Counted from the first letter of the stretch, positions 26,087 to 35,482 are shown. The stretch is 64,000 nt of DNA from Chthonomonas sp. (GCA_016788585.1 JAEURP010000026.1:1-64000); one strand, 5' to 3'. A program made the numbers and translations. The notes: generated from the sequence alone by a model not told the origin.

Positions 26087-26665
26087 ATGATCACCGCCCT
26101 TTCATTTGCTATCCTTACTCAGACTAGCGTTGCTCCCCTGCCGCCGGTGAAAGACTTTTACTCGACAGTCGTAGCCGATATTGACGGCAAGAGCTATGCC
26201 TTCAAGCAGCTCAAAGGCAAGGTCGTTATTCTAGTAAACACGGCATCATTCTGCGGGCTGACACCTCAATACGGCAGCCTGCAAGCGCTTTACCAGGAGC
26301 ACGAGAAGCAAGGACTTGTAATCTTAGGCTTCCCGGCTAACAACTTTAGAAACCAAGAGCCCCACTCCAACCAAGAGATTAAGGAGATGTGCAAGCGGGA
26401 TTACAAGGTCACCTTTCCGATGATGTCGAAGATATCTGTCAAAGGCGAAGACATCCACCCACTTTACAAGTGGCTGATCGCACAATCGGACCGACCAAAG
26501 GACGAGATCGAGTGGAACTTTAGCAAGTTCCTTATTGACCGCCAAGGAAAAGTACGGTATCGGGTCTTGCCGAAGGTCGACCCGTCTCAGCCAGAGTTCA
26601 AGAAGCTAGTCGTGGAACTACTTAATGATGGCTCTACCGATTCCGTGGATCCGTCGCGGCTCTGA
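26087..26665 (+). CDS. Glutathione peroxidase family protein (Cys type)
   Basis: This 192-residue thiol peroxidase has catalytic C56 in NTASFCGLTPQY, the FPANNFRNQEP segment and the WNFSKFLID motif that completes the catalytic tetrad. It uses cysteine, not selenocysteine. A weak hydrophobic N-terminus (about 1-16) may direct export. Members with Cys mostly use thioredoxin rather than glutathione as reductant. It follows topA by 9 bp. The 3' end overlaps the convergent permease gene by 32 bp, and the last 10 residues are therefore also read on the other strand. Confidence 0.92.
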   Translation: MITALSFAILTQTSVAPLPPVKDFYSTVVADIDGKSYAFKQLKGKVVILVNTASFCGLTPQYGSLQALYQEHEKQGLVILGFPANNFRNQEPHSNQEIKEMCKRDYKVTFPMMSKISVKGEDIHPLYKWLIAQSDRPKDEIEWNFSKFLIDRQGKVRYRVLPKVDPSQPEFKKLVVELLNDGSTDSVDPSRL

Positions 26666-27428
26666 GCCCATCCCCAACAAAGTTCAAGGCAAAAATTGTA
26701 AGACTCAGGATCGCGCACGGCCACACGAGCAGAAGTGGTTGCGTGTTGATGTATGCGCGTGCGTCGTTGATCATGCTGCCCCAGCTGGGGGTCGGAGGCG
26801 TGACACCGATCCCGAGAAAACTAAGAGCAGATTCAGCGAGGATGGTTCCCGCCAGATCGACCATCGCGACCGCGAGCAAGATGCTTGTTAGGTGCGGTAG
26901 CACATGCTTGAAAACCACGTAGGTGGTCGGCGCACCTAGCGCTCTGGCCGAGACCACAAACTCGCGATCCTTCAAGGTAGCAACTTGGGTCTTGACGAGC
27001 CGCGCCACTCCCGGCCAGGCAGTAATGCTCAAAGCAACGATGACTGGGACGAGGCCCGTGCTCCAAACACCGATGATGAGTATGGCGAGAAGGATGTCGG
27101 GAAAGGCAAACATGCCATCGGTGAGGCGCATGAGCGGATCGCGCGCCCAACGCTTGCCAAAAACACCGATGATGCCAACGAGGGTGCCAAAAACGAGAGC
27201 AATCAATTGGACTGAGAAGCCGACGATGAGCGACATCCGAGCTCCGTATGCCACTCGTGCAAAAACATCGCGACCCTGTTCATCGGTGCCAAACCAGTTG
27301 GCTCCGCTCGGAGGCTGGAGTGGTGAAGCGACGGGATTGAGGTAGTCGTGACGAATGGTCGGGCCAAAGACCGCAAAGAAGAGCAGAAGGATGAGGTATC
27401 CAACACCAACCCAAAAGAGCCCTTTCAA
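26634..27428 (-). CDS. Peptide ABC transporter permease, DppC/OppC type
   Basis: This 264-residue inner membrane permease has about six membrane helices, an N-terminal OppC-type TM, the FGTDEQGRDVFARV entry signature and the EAA loop ARALGAPTTYVVFKHVLPH that contacts the ATPase. It is the second gene of a two-permease operon, starting in a 4-bp overlap. The substrate-binding protein and the ATPases are not in the window, so they must be encoded elsewhere. It imports short peptides or a related solute. Confidence 0.9.
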   Translation of the reverse strand: MKGLFWVGVGYLILLLFFAVFGPTIRHDYLNPVASPLQPPSGANWFGTDEQGRDVFARVAYGARMSLIVGFSVQLIALVFGTLVGIIGVFGKRWARDPLMRLTDGMFAFPDILLAILIIGVWSTGLVPVIVALSITAWPGVARLVKTQVATLKDREFVVSARALGAPTTYVVFKHVLPHLTSILLAVAMVDLAGTILAESALSFLGIGVTPPTPSWGSMINDARAYINTQPLLLVWPCAILSLTIFALNFVGDGLRAATDPRNR

Positions 27429-28381
27429 ACTTGAGCCTCCCGGATGCGTGGATCCAGCGTGGGTTGGATCAGATCAACGAGCAAGTTGATTAAGACAAAG
27501 AGTGCCCCGGCGATAAGCACCGTGGCTTGAATGACTGGCGTGTCGCCTTTCTTGATCGCTTCAATCGCGGTGGCGCCGATTCCAGGTAAGCGAAAAGCCG
27601 TCTCGATGATAAACGAGCCCGTGAGCAGGAATCCGAAGTTGGTTCCTATGGCCGTAATCACTGGCAGGATCGCATTTCTAAGACCGTGCCTTAGGTAGAG
27701 CCTAGCGGGCGGCACACCCTTCGCGCGGGCAAGCTTGATGAATTCTTGTTGTAATGTCTCGATCATGCTGGCTCGGCACAATCTCGTGATCTGCGCGGTC
27801 GGTCGTGCGGCAAGAATGACGACGGGCATGAGGAGATACATCCACACCGGGCCAGCCAATTGGCTCGACCACCCGCTGGGCAATATGTCCATGTTTACGG
27901 CAAATATTTTTACAAATACTGGCGCTAAGACGAAAGTTGGAATGGTGACACCGAGGGTGCTTAAGATGAGAATCGTTCGGTCTGCTACCCGATTCTGTTT
28001 GATAGCGGCAATCGTTCCCAAGGCAATTCCAATGAGAGCCGCAAGAAGGATGGCACACGTTGCCACAGTCACAGTCATCGGCAGGGTGCGGTTTACGATA
28101 ACTGAAACAGGCTCGCGAGTTCCATGAAAGCTATTGCCAAGGTTTCCGTTGGCCAATCCGCCTAGGTACTCACCATATCGAACGCCCCAAGGGCGGTTCA
28201 AGCCCAATTGTTCTCGAAGCCTTAGAACGGCTTCCGGCGTGGCCTTCTCACCAGCCAACAATGTAGCCTGGTCGCCAGGTGAAATCTCATCTGCAACAAA
28301 GGTGACAAACGAAATGAACAGGAGGCTAAGGAGCGCATAGAGCAGCCGAAGTCCCAGGTTCTTGGCGAGCGTTGCGGACAC
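27425..28381 (-). CDS. Peptide ABC transporter permease, DppB/OppB type
   Basis: This 318-residue permease has the GDQATLLAGEKATPEAVLRL periplasmic region typical of DppB/OppB, six membrane helices and the EAA loop ARAKGVPPARLYLRHGLRN. It begins with GTG 28381 and carries a TAATCT box 8 nt upstream (28390-28395), so it heads the permease pair. A D-aminopeptidase of the DppA family is at 36773 and alanine racemase at 40452, but linkage is too loose to claim a shared pathway. Confidence 0.9.
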   Translation of the reverse strand: MSATLAKNLGLRLLYALLSLLFISFVTFVADEISPGDQATLLAGEKATPEAVLRLREQLGLNRPWGVRYGEYLGGLANGNLGNSFHGTREPVSVIVNRTLPMTVTVATCAILLAALIGIALGTIAAIKQNRVADRTILILSTLGVTIPTFVLAPVFVKIFAVNMDILPSGWSSQLAGPVWMYLLMPVVILAARPTAQITRLCRASMIETLQQEFIKLARAKGVPPARLYLRHGLRNAILPVITAIGTNFGFLLTGSFIIETAFRLPGIGATAIEAIKKGDTPVIQATVLIAGALFVLINLLVDLIQPTLDPRIREAQV

Positions 28382-28389
28382 GGGGCGGG

Positions 28390-28395
28390 AGATTA
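28390..28395 (-). promoter_or_regulatory. Leaderless-type -10 box of the permease operon
   Basis: TAATCT preceded by GGG lies 8 nt before the GTG at 28381 on the minus strand. Confidence 0.4.
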
Positions 28396-28448
28396 CCCTT
28401 AGCTTCTCCGACTTGCTGAACGCCTAAATTCGAATTGGCCTGTGGGTA

Positions 28449-28476
28449 TTAACCTCTCAAGCCGAAAAGGTATAGT
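28449..28476 (+). promoter_or_regulatory. Candidate promoter of tRNA-Ser
   Basis: TTAACC (28449-28454) and TATAGT (28471-28476) are 16 bp apart. The tRNA begins 9 nt after the -10 box. Confidence 0.5.
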
Positions 28477-28485
28477 AACAGGAAC

Positions 28486-28573
28486 GGAAAGGTGGCTGAG
28501 TGGACGAAAGCGCCCGCCTGCTAAGTGGGTATACCAATAGGTATCGCGGGTTCGAATCCCGCCCTTTCCGCCA
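28486..28573 (+). tRNA. tRNA-Ser (anticodon GCT)
   Basis: An 88-nt class II tRNA: acceptor stem GGAAAGG/CCTTTCC, anticodon stem CCCGC/GTGGG around loop CTGCTAA (anticodon GCT, reading AGC/AGT), a long variable arm and T arm GCGGG-TTCGAAT-CCCGC. CCA is encoded at the 3' end. The promoter candidate lies directly upstream. Confidence 0.96.
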
Positions 28574-28638
28574 CTATTTCTCTCGTAATGAGGTGATGGT
28601 GCCGAACCTTTCCGGTAGGCTTTGACAGTCTGGTGTTT

Positions 28639-29631
28639 ATGAGATTCACTACGTTGCTTGTGTGTCTTTTGGCAGGATCAGCCTACGCGTCTGATCTGAA
28701 GTCCTTCTTGCAGCAACGATCCAAGCTCGGAATCACGCAAGCCACTTCGGTTGCTGCGCTCGAAACCTTTGTCGGCCAGAGAACAACCGAAATTAAGGGC
28801 CACGTGAAGGGCACCATTCGAATTGGCGATGGCGGCATGATCATGATCGAGACCCTGTCGGGCAAGCCTATTTCGATCAATGCCGACCCTATTCCTGGGT
28901 GGCTCCAGAGCGGCAATGTGTTCGCCCGTCTCATCGTTAAGGCTAGCCGAGACCACGAAGCCGCGCCCCTCAAGGCAGAATTGGTCACGGCCGTGCTTGA
29001 TTCTGAGATCACGAATTGGGAAAAACAAGCCGCCGCCAAGGCGGTTCCAGCAAAGAATCCAACTGAGCTGACCGGTCGTATCGGAAGCAAGGCGCCATCG
29101 CGATCAGGTTCTCGACCAGCCGTCCAACCGAAAACTTGGAACGTCCCCGCTAGCGACGCTCTACCTTATTACCGAGATTTCATCCTTCAGCAGAACAAGC
29201 GTCTCTCTCAACAAGAAGCCGAGAGGATTGCCCGCGGAGTGATCGGCTTTAGCCTTCAGTACGGTGTCGATGCCCGTCTCGTCATGGCGATGATCATGGT
29301 GGAGAGCGGCTTCAAGCCCAACGTCACCTCTAGAGCAGGGGCGATGGGGCTAGGGCAACTGATGCCGAGCACCGCGCGTGGGCTGGGCGTGAACAATGCC
29401 TATGACACGATGGAGAACCTCTACGGGATGGTGAAGCTCATCCGTGGCCACATCGATAAGTACACGGCGCAAACAAATGGAGACCAATACCAGTCGCTTG
29501 TTTTGACCCTAGCGGCCTACAATGCTGGTTCCGGTGCGGTTCGCCGGCACGGAGGCGTCCCTCCTTATCGGGAGACGCAGAATTACGTGGTAAAGGTCAC
29601 GACCCTCTATCGCCAATTGTGCGGCGAATAG
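28639..29631 (+). CDS. Secreted lytic transglycosylase (SLT domain)
   Basis: From ATG 28639 the protein has 330 residues with a signal peptide (MRFTTLLVCLLAGSAYA). The C-terminal Slt70-type domain has the catalytic Glu in MIMVESGFKPN, then GAMGLGQLMPSTA and LTLAAYNAGSGAVRRHGG. It cleaves peptidoglycan glycan strands with formation of 1,6-anhydro-MurNAc. The N-terminal 150 residues are not assigned. A GTG two codons upstream is an alternative start. It lies between tRNA-Ser and a convergent tRNA-Asn. Confidence 0.92.
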   Translation: MRFTTLLVCLLAGSAYASDLKSFLQQRSKLGITQATSVAALETFVGQRTTEIKGHVKGTIRIGDGGMIMIETLSGKPISINADPIPGWLQSGNVFARLIVKASRDHEAAPLKAELVTAVLDSEITNWEKQAAAKAVPAKNPTELTGRIGSKAPSRSGSRPAVQPKTWNVPASDALPYYRDFILQQNKRLSQQEAERIARGVIGFSLQYGVDARLVMAMIMVESGFKPNVTSRAGAMGLGQLMPSTARGLGVNNAYDTMENLYGMVKLIRGHIDKYTAQTNGDQYQSLVLTLAAYNAGSGAVRRHGGVPPYRETQNYVVKVTTLYRQLCGE

Positions 29632-29641
29632 CTTAGAGAAG

Positions 29642-29717
29642 TGGCTGCCGCAGCAGGACTCGAACCTGCGACCCGCTGATTAACAGTCAGCTGCTCTACC
29701 AACTGAGCTATGCGGCA
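29642..29717 (-). tRNA. tRNA-Asn (anticodon GTT)
   Basis: A 76-nt tRNA on the minus strand: acceptor TGCCGCA/TGCGGCA, D arm GCTCAGTTGGTAGAGC, anticodon stem GCTGA/TCAGC around CTGTTAA (anticodon GTT) and T arm GCAGG-TTCGAGT-CCTGC, with CCA encoded. A TATAAC box at 29729-29734 lies about 11 nt upstream. The 3' end stops 10 bp from the transglycosylase stop. Confidence 0.96.
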
Positions 29718-29787
29718 ACGCGAAGGACGTTATACCCCAAGTACCGGGGTTAACGAAATCAATCATCGGAACAGCTTGGCGAATTGA

Positions 29788-30498
29788 TTAGGCCCGTCCG
29801 CGCAACTTCGCAATTAATCGCCGCAATTTCAGCCAAACCGGGTCAGGGATCCCGCTGTCCCTAAGCCACTTGTCTTGATCCTTTCGGCTTGCTTGTACTT
29901 GGGCATCTCGCCATTGAAGATAATCGGGTGGGTCGTTGTAGTCGATAAACTCCGGCTGAGCACCTTCGATGAATGCGAGGTCATAACCGAGGGATTGCAC
30001 GCGTCTTCCGCGCCAGGCATCCTCCCAAACTTGGTATTTTTCAGCCGTGACGGGTTGCGGACCAACCCGCCGAGCCACGTCGGTACGATAGACATGGAGG
30101 GCACCAGCAATGTGGTGCCCACGATCGACATTCCGGAACGTAGTCTTCCCAAGTACTTTGGGGGGCCCAATTCGGTGCGCGCCAACAACCTCTTGTAGAA
30201 CTGGAGCTTGACCAACCCAGAGACTGGCCAAGCCAAGATTTGGTAGATCGTCAAAGGCCTGCTCGATAAGATCCTGCCAGTTAGGGCCCGGCACGTAGTC
30301 ATCGTCCATGGTCGCATATAGATCATGATCTTTCAGCAATGTCTCAAGTGCACGATTGAGAGCCACAGGCTTGCCGCCTTGCCCATCTAAGATATGGAAC
30401 TCGGTGGGCTGCGTAAAGCTCGCCCGTACTCGGTCCATCACCGATGCAAAGCCGGGGCGATCTTGACGAATGCTGGGAATCACGACCAACCATTTCAT
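29788..30498 (-). CDS. Glycosyltransferase (GT-A fold)
   Basis: The 236-residue protein begins MKWLVVIPSIRQDRPG, a typical GT-A start, and has a metal-binding acidic motif in LYATMDDDYVPGPNW. GHHIAGALHVYRTDV and EDAWRGRRV fit the acceptor and catalytic loops of family-2-like transferases. Donor and acceptor sugars cannot be read. The ATG at 30498 overlaps the upstream stop as ATGA, which makes it preferable to an in-frame start at 30516. It pairs with the DinB-like gene. Confidence 0.75.
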   Translation of the reverse strand: MKWLVVIPSIRQDRPGFASVMDRVRASFTQPTEFHILDGQGGKPVALNRALETLLKDHDLYATMDDDYVPGPNWQDLIEQAFDDLPNLGLASLWVGQAPVLQEVVGAHRIGPPKVLGKTTFRNVDRGHHIAGALHVYRTDVARRVGPQPVTAEKYQVWEDAWRGRRVQSLGYDLAFIEGAQPEFIDYNDPPDYLQWRDAQVQASRKDQDKWLRDSGIPDPVWLKLRRLIAKLRGRA

Positions 30499-30953
30499 CG
30501 CACTCCCCATTCCCAAAGCCCGTAGGCAATCTTGTCAGAGATGGGATGACCAACTTGCCGCAAGACTAACTCGGCCTGTGATCGGTGGAAAGCCTCGTGG
30601 GCAATGAGATAGCCTACAAATGCCACAGGGTGCGGCTTGAACCCCTTGATCCGCTCCTCCTTGAGTCCAAGCGCGATTAGTTGCGCGATGGCTCCTGCTG
30701 AACGGCCAAGGGCTTCGCTCAAATCGGCGCGGCTAGTGGCGCCTTCGAGCTTGGTCAGGTCGCCTAGAAGCACCGGAGCGCTTGCTTTGAGCCACATCAA
30801 GCGGACATTGTGAATATGCAGAAAGTGGCCGCAAGGCGTCTTGGACTTTTCGGCCTTAGATTCCCAGGCTTCGTCAGCGATGTCCTCGATCATAAACAGG
30901 TTCAAGCGAGCGCTGATTTGCCAGGTTTCTATAAGTTCAGCAGCCAATGCCAT
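30495..30953 (-). CDS. DinB/YfiT-like four-helix protein
   Basis: From ATG 30953 it has 152 residues, with His residues placed as in the DinB metal site: one in FLHIHNVRLMW and the pair in IAHEAFHRSQAE. DinB-like proteins are metal-binding four-helix bundles; several are thiol transferases, most are uncharacterised. TATCCT at 30960-30965 lies 6 nt before this ATG. A longer frame from TTG 30998 is less likely. It is translationally coupled to the glycosyltransferase gene. Confidence 0.82.
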   Translation of the reverse strand: MALAAELIETWQISARLNLFMIEDIADEAWESKAEKSKTPCGHFLHIHNVRLMWLKASAPVLLGDLTKLEGATSRADLSEALGRSAGAIAQLIALGLKEERIKGFKPHPVAFVGYLIAHEAFHRSQAELVLRQVGHPISDKIAYGLWEWGVR

Positions 30954-30959
30954 AGCTTC

Positions 30960-30965
30960 AGGATA
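30960..30965 (-). promoter_or_regulatory. Leaderless-type -10 box of the DinB-like gene
   Basis: TATCCT on the minus strand lies 6 nt before the ATG at 30953. A plus-strand TATCCT also occurs in the same gap at about 30979-30984, 23 nt before tig. Confidence 0.4.
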
Positions 30966-31006
30966 ACCCAAGCCGGGTATCCTGAGCACTCTTTCCAATT
31001 TAGCTC

Positions 31007-32431
31007 ATGGCGACCACGATCAAATTCAAGCGCGAGGACCTGAACCCTTGCACAGTCAAAATCAGCGTAACCGCTACTCCAGACCAAGTCACCACCGGGT
31101 TCGACAAGGCCTACAAGAAGTTCTCGAAGCGGCTGCGCGTCCCTGGTTTTCGACCGGGTCATGCACCAAAGGCGATGGTTGCACAGGCTGTCGATCCCAA
31201 TGAGATTTTGAATGCGGCCGCCGACGAAATCGTCCGCACAACCTTGAACCAAGTCTTAAATGACGAGAAGATTCGACCCCACGACCGTCCGTCGGTAGAA
31301 CTCACCAAGATCGACGAAATCGAGAAAGCATGCGAATATGTGGCCAAGGTGCCGCTTGAGCCCATCGTAAAGCTGGGCGATTATCGCGGCCTTAAAGTGG
31401 CTGGGCCAAAGGTCGAAGTCAGCGATGCTGAAGTCGATGCTCAGCTGGAGGAAATGCGCAAGCGTTCCGGCAAGCGCGAAGCCGTGACCGATCGAGGAAT
31501 CACCGAAGGCGATATCGCAGTGGTCAACATCCGCGGTAGCAAGGGAGACGACGAAGGTCGCAGCTTCATGATCGTTGCCGGGCAGACGTTCGCTGCGCTC
31601 GACAAGGCCATCAAGGGAATGCATGTAGAGGAGATGAAGAAGGCAGAGCTTTCTTTCCCTGCCGATTTCCAGGAGAAAGCCTGGGCGGGCAAGAAGCAAG
31701 AAGTGCAAATTACCATTCGAAGCGTGAATTCAGTGGTTTTGCCCGAACTCGACGACGAGTTTGCAAAGTCTGGCAAGGAATTGAAGGCCAAGGACTTGGG
31801 TGACCTCAAGGCCAAGCTGAAGGAAGGCATTCTCGAGGCCAAGAGGGCCCTCGGAGAGGACTTCATCAACGAAGCCTTGCTTGAGGAAATTGTTAAAAGT
31901 AGTGAAGTCCATGTCCCGGACACCATGTGGGAAGCTGTCGCTCACCAGCGCCTGAGCGAAGAAGCTCAAGCCGCTCAAAAGGAAGGCAAGAACCTTGAAG
32001 AGGTGGCGAAAGAGCACGGCATGAAGTTTGAGGAGTACGTTGAGAAGTGGCAGGCCGAGGCCAAGACGCAAGTTCAGCGAGCCGTGATTGCCAACACGAT
32101 CTTCCGTGCCGAGAAAATGCGCCTTGAGAACGACGACCTTAGCCAATCGCTTAATGAGATGGCTTACGAGTACGGCGTTCAGCCAGGGCAGCTTTTCGAA
32201 GCGATGAAGAAGAATAAGAACTTCACCGAATTGGAAGTGCGCTCTGTCTATCGAAAGGTCATGAAGTTCCTCAAGGATCATGCGACCGTCGAAGAGGGTG
32301 GCAAGGCTAAGGCCGGCAAGAGCGAAGCCAAAGCTGAAGCAAAACCTAAGGTCGAGGCTAAGCCGAAACCGGAAGCTAAGGCAAAAGCCCCGGCTAAGGC
32401 CGCTGAAAAGAAACCCACGAAGAAGAAATAG
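31007..32431 (+). CDS. tig: Trigger factor, ribosome-bound chaperone
   Basis: This 474-residue protein has the N-terminal ribosome-binding domain with GFRPGHAPKAMV, the FKBP-type PPIase domain (about 150-240) and the helical C-terminal arms. It binds the 50S exit tunnel and holds nascent chains. After about residue 425 it carries an unusual tail of some 45 residues made almost only of Lys, Ala, Glu and Pro, ending KKPTKKK. It opens the canonical tig-clpP-clpX cluster. Confidence 0.97.
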   Translation: MATTIKFKREDLNPCTVKISVTATPDQVTTGFDKAYKKFSKRLRVPGFRPGHAPKAMVAQAVDPNEILNAAADEIVRTTLNQVLNDEKIRPHDRPSVELTKIDEIEKACEYVAKVPLEPIVKLGDYRGLKVAGPKVEVSDAEVDAQLEEMRKRSGKREAVTDRGITEGDIAVVNIRGSKGDDEGRSFMIVAGQTFAALDKAIKGMHVEEMKKAELSFPADFQEKAWAGKKQEVQITIRSVNSVVLPELDDEFAKSGKELKAKDLGDLKAKLKEGILEAKRALGEDFINEALLEEIVKSSEVHVPDTMWEAVAHQRLSEEAQAAQKEGKNLEEVAKEHGMKFEEYVEKWQAEAKTQVQRAVIANTIFRAEKMRLENDDLSQSLNEMAYEYGVQPGQLFEAMKKNKNFTELEVRSVYRKVMKFLKDHATVEEGGKAKAGKSEAKAEAKPKVEAKPKPEAKAKAPAKAAEKKPTKKK

Positions 32432-32504
32432 CCTTCACCTCGTAAAGGTACAGTAAGGGCAGGCCGGATTCGTTCCGACCATGTCATGGAGGACATTGAT
32501 CAAG

Positions 32505-33089
32505 ATGGGAATTCCTTACGTCATTGAGCAGACTGCGCGAGGAGAGCGCACATACGACATTTGGTCCAGGCTACTAAAGGACCGCATTATCTTTCTGGGC
32601 ACAGAGGTGGACGATTACATCGCGAACCTACTGATCGCTCAGCTCCTATTCCTCGAGCTGGAAGATCCGGATCGTGATGTTCACTTCTACATCAATAGTC
32701 CTGGCGGAAGCGTTGCCGCTGGCTTGGCCATTTACGATACGATGCAGCTTGTAAAGTGCGATGTCAGCACCTACTGCGTTGGCATGGCCGCTTCAATGGG
32801 AGCTGTGCTTCTGGCTGGTGGCGCGGATGGCAAGCGATTTGTTCTTAAGAACTCGAGGGTCATGATTCACCAAGTTAGTGGTGGCTTCCGGGGAACGGCT
32901 GCTGATATTCAAGTTCAAGTTCGAGAAATCGATCGCTACATGGATACCCTTATGGGAATACTCGGTAAGCACTGTAAGAAGGACCCAGCACAAGTTCGCA
33001 AGGACTGCGATCGGGACTACTTCATGGGTGCCGATGAGGCGTTGAAATACGGGATTGTTGACAAAGTTCTCGAGTCAGGGGCACGATAG
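32505..33089 (+). CDS. clpP: ATP-dependent Clp protease proteolytic subunit
   Basis: From ATG 32505 the protease has 194 residues, the family norm, starting [10 protein letters not shown]. The catalytic Ser is S97 in [11 protein letters not shown], the His is in MIHQVSGGF and the Asp in [11 protein letters not shown]. It assembles into a tetradecameric barrel fed by ClpX, encoded next. An in-frame ATG at 32481 would add eight residues; a GGAGG lies between the two. TACAGT with AAAGG before it, about 32448-32453, is a possible -10 box of its own. Confidence 0.95.
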   Translation: MGIPYVIEQTARGERTYDIWSRLLKDRIIFLGTEVDDYIANLLIAQLLFLELEDPDRDVHFYINSPGGSVAAGLAIYDTMQLVKCDVSTYCVGMAASMGAVLLAGGADGKRFVLKNSRVMIHQVSGGFRGTAADIQVQVREIDRYMDTLMGILGKHCKKDPAQVRKDCDRDYFMGADEALKYGIVDKVLESGAR

Positions 33090-33131
33090 GCTGAGGATTA
33101 GGGCAAAAACTGACGATAATCAGGAGCGAAG

Positions 33132-34439
33132 ATGGCAAAGACACCCGAGCGTCGCGACCAATGCAGCCTTTGTGGCAAATCAAAGGAACAGGTCCGGAAA
33201 CTCATCGTGGGCCTACATGGAGCCGTTTGCTCGGACTGTATAGACCTTTGCAACGATATTCTCAACAACGAGGCTGAGAAGACCCCGCAGGCTGCGCCCG
33301 CAACGCGATCGTCAGGTCGCCAATCAGGCATCGCGGCCGCAACGGACTTCAAAGGGAGCAAGATTCCCAAGCCAAAGGAAATCGTTGGGTTCTTGGACCA
33401 ATATGTCATTGGTCAGGAGCATGCAAAGCGATCGCTTAGCGTGGCGGTTTACAACCACTACAAGCGCGTAACCGCTCCGCAGGCCGATGTCGAACTCCAA
33501 AAGTCCAACATTCTCATGATCGGGCCCACCGGCTCGGGCAAGACTCTCCTTGCCCAGACCTTGGCACGAATGCTGAATGTTCCATTCGCGATCGCGGATG
33601 CCACAGCGCTTACAGAAGCCGGTTATGTGGGAGAAGACGTTGAAAATATCATTCTCAAGCTTTGGCAATCCGCTGATTCAATGGACTCGCGAAACGCTAA
33701 GGAGCTTTGCGAGCGAGGCATCATTTACGTGGACGAAATCGACAAAATCTCTCGAAAGAGCGATAACCCGTCGATCACTCGAGACGTTAGCGGTGAAGGT
33801 GTCCAGCAGGCCCTACTCAAGATCCTAGAAGGCACGGTGGCCAATATTCCTCCGCAAGGGGGTCGAAAGCACCCACAGCAGGAGTATCTGCAGATCGATA
33901 CTAGCAATGTGCTTTTCATCTGTGGTGGCGCATTCGAGGGCCTGGAAGAGGCTATTCTGCGACGCCAGAAAGGTGGAGTTATGGGACTAGGTGCTTCGCC
34001 GACCAGTAAGAAAGAGAAGACCAAAGACATCCTTCGCCACGTCTTGCCCGAAGATCTCCTTCACTATGGTTTGATCCCAGAATTTATCGGCCGGCTTCCG
34101 GTCTGCACTACCCTCGACCAGTTGGACGAGGCGGCGATGATGCAGATTCTCACGGAGCCGAAGAATTCGCTCGTAAAACAATACACTCGGTTGTTCCAGC
34201 TGGACGATGTCGAGCTTGAGATCGAGCCAGGCGCACTTCATGAGATTGCGGCCGAAGCCCTTCGTCGCAAGACTGGTGCGCGAGCCTTGCGGTCGATCTT
34301 CGAGCAGATCATGCTAGAAGTAATGTACGAAGTACCCTCTAGCGAGGGCATTCGAAAAGTCCTTGTTCCCGAGGGCGTGATCTCGAAGAAGATCAAACCA
34401 TCCCTGCTCACCGAAGCAGAGATCAAAAAGGCGAGCTAA
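33132..34439 (+). CDS. clpX: Clp protease ATP-binding subunit ClpX
   Basis: This 435-residue AAA+ unfoldase has the N-terminal zinc-binding dimerisation domain (C11, C14, C33, C36), Walker [13 protein letters not shown], Walker [11 protein letters not shown], and the IGF-loop equivalent that docks on ClpP near GGVMGLG. It unfolds tagged substrates and feeds ClpP. GGAG lies about 6 nt before the ATG. The gap to clpP is 42 bp, so they are probably cotranscribed. Confidence 0.98.
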   Translation: MAKTPERRDQCSLCGKSKEQVRKLIVGLHGAVCSDCIDLCNDILNNEAEKTPQAAPATRSSGRQSGIAAATDFKGSKIPKPKEIVGFLDQYVIGQEHAKRSLSVAVYNHYKRVTAPQADVELQKSNILMIGPTGSGKTLLAQTLARMLNVPFAIADATALTEAGYVGEDVENIILKLWQSADSMDSRNAKELCERGIIYVDEIDKISRKSDNPSITRDVSGEGVQQALLKILEGTVANIPPQGGRKHPQQEYLQIDTSNVLFICGGAFEGLEEAILRRQKGGVMGLGASPTSKKEKTKDILRHVLPEDLLHYGLIPEFIGRLPVCTTLDQLDEAAMMQILTEPKNSLVKQYTRLFQLDDVELEIEPGALHEIAAEALRRKTGARALRSIFEQIMLEVMYEVPSSEGIRKVLVPEGVISKKIKPSLLTEAEIKKAS

Positions 34440-34445
34440 ATCTGC

Positions 34446-34474
34446 TTGGAATTCGCTGAAGAACAAGTTATACT
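34446..34474 (+). promoter_or_regulatory. Promoter of the cohesin/dockerin gene
   Basis: TTGGAA (34446-34451), a 17-bp spacer and TATACT (34469-34474). Transcription would start about 34481, next to the GTG at 34483, so this is the best example of a leaderless start with both promoter elements visible. Confidence 0.55.
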
Positions 34475-34482
34475 GTCCTTCA

Positions 34483-35478
34483 GTGATTCATGCTAAGGGG
34501 ATATCAATACTGGCCGCTACTGGCCTCACGGTGCTTGGCCTAGGCACGGTAGCATCTGCGACCGTCAGTCTGGTCTTCTCGCCACCGGCTCAGACCGTTG
34601 CCGTGGGCGACGTTGTCAGCATAGAGGTTTATGCCGTCTCGAGCAGTAGCAGCCAGCCCTTTGCCGCTACAGACGTTCTGGTGTCTTGGGATTCCTCCTT
34701 TCTTAATCCGATTTCGTATTCCAATGCCGGTGCAGGCTATTCTTGGGGCAACAGCGGATTCCTCTTCCCTACCCTCAACGGAAGCCTCTACGATGGCAAC
34801 GCTGAATGGTCAGGTGAACGGCAATTGAGTGGCCCATTTCCAATTGCGACGTCTAGTGGTCTGAAATTGACCACGCTCAAGATGACGGCGGTTGCGCCTA
34901 CAACAGGCACTTCGGTCAGCATGCCACTTACCCTATCTGGACGCAGTACTCGGGTGTTCGACTCGGTTCTGCCTAATACGAATATCCTTGGTTCGGTTAG
35001 TGCGGACGCCATCGTCACCATTTTGTTGCCGACCACCCACGTCTTAGGAACACTTGATTTGCAAGACACCCTCTTTGGAGGTGCATTTACTCGGAACATC
35101 AGCGGATGGGTGAAGCAAGGGACTACCACTGTTTCATCATTTACGGTCAGTGGTATCAGCGGCTCGACGGTTGCCTTTTCTAACTCGATTCCGGGCAACT
35201 TTACCGGGGCCGCGACGTTGGAATTCGACGGTTCTTCATTCTTGAAGCGGCGGATAGATATCGTGCTAAACAATGGCACGATGAATGTGGGAACGGTAAA
35301 CCTGACCAATGGAGACGTCGACAACTCGGGAGAGGTCGATGCCGCCGACATCGATCAGGCGATTTTTGAGTTCGGATCTACTAGTGATACAACCGCTGAC
35401 GCTGACGTGAACGGCGAAGTTGATGCCGCAGACATCGACATTGTGATCGCAAATTTTGGAGCTGAGGACGATTCATAA
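34483..35478 (+). CDS. Secreted cohesin-like protein with C-terminal dockerin module
   Basis: The 331-residue protein starts at GTG 34483 with a signal peptide (about 1-26). Residues about 27-185 resemble a cohesin-type beta-sandwich (PAQTVAVGDVVSIEVYA, VSWDSSFLNP). Residues about 280-328 form a dockerin-like module with both calcium loops, DVDNSGEVDAAD and DADVNGEVDAAD. Between them lies a module ending DGSSFLKR that is shared with the gene at 1-1307. Cohesin and dockerin parts in one chain suggest self-association or a role on the cell surface; this is inference. Confidence 0.82.
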   Translation: MIHAKGISILAATGLTVLGLGTVASATVSLVFSPPAQTVAVGDVVSIEVYAVSSSSSQPFAATDVLVSWDSSFLNPISYSNAGAGYSWGNSGFLFPTLNGSLYDGNAEWSGERQLSGPFPIATSSGLKLTTLKMTAVAPTTGTSVSMPLTLSGRSTRVFDSVLPNTNILGSVSADAIVTILLPTTHVLGTLDLQDTLFGGAFTRNISGWVKQGTTTVSSFTVSGISGSTVAFSNSIPGNFTGAATLEFDGSSFLKRRIDIVLNNGTMNVGTVNLTNGDVDNSGEVDAADIDQAIFEFGSTSDTTADADVNGEVDAADIDIVIANFGAEDDS

Positions 35479-35482
35479 AAGC

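Noticed and set aside
26087-26665. Selenocysteine in the glutathione peroxidase
   Set aside because: The catalytic residue is encoded as Cys in NTASFCGLT, so no recoding is needed.
28633-28638. GTG start of the lytic transglycosylase
   Set aside because: ATG at 28639 gives the cleaner signal peptide; the GTG adds only two residues.
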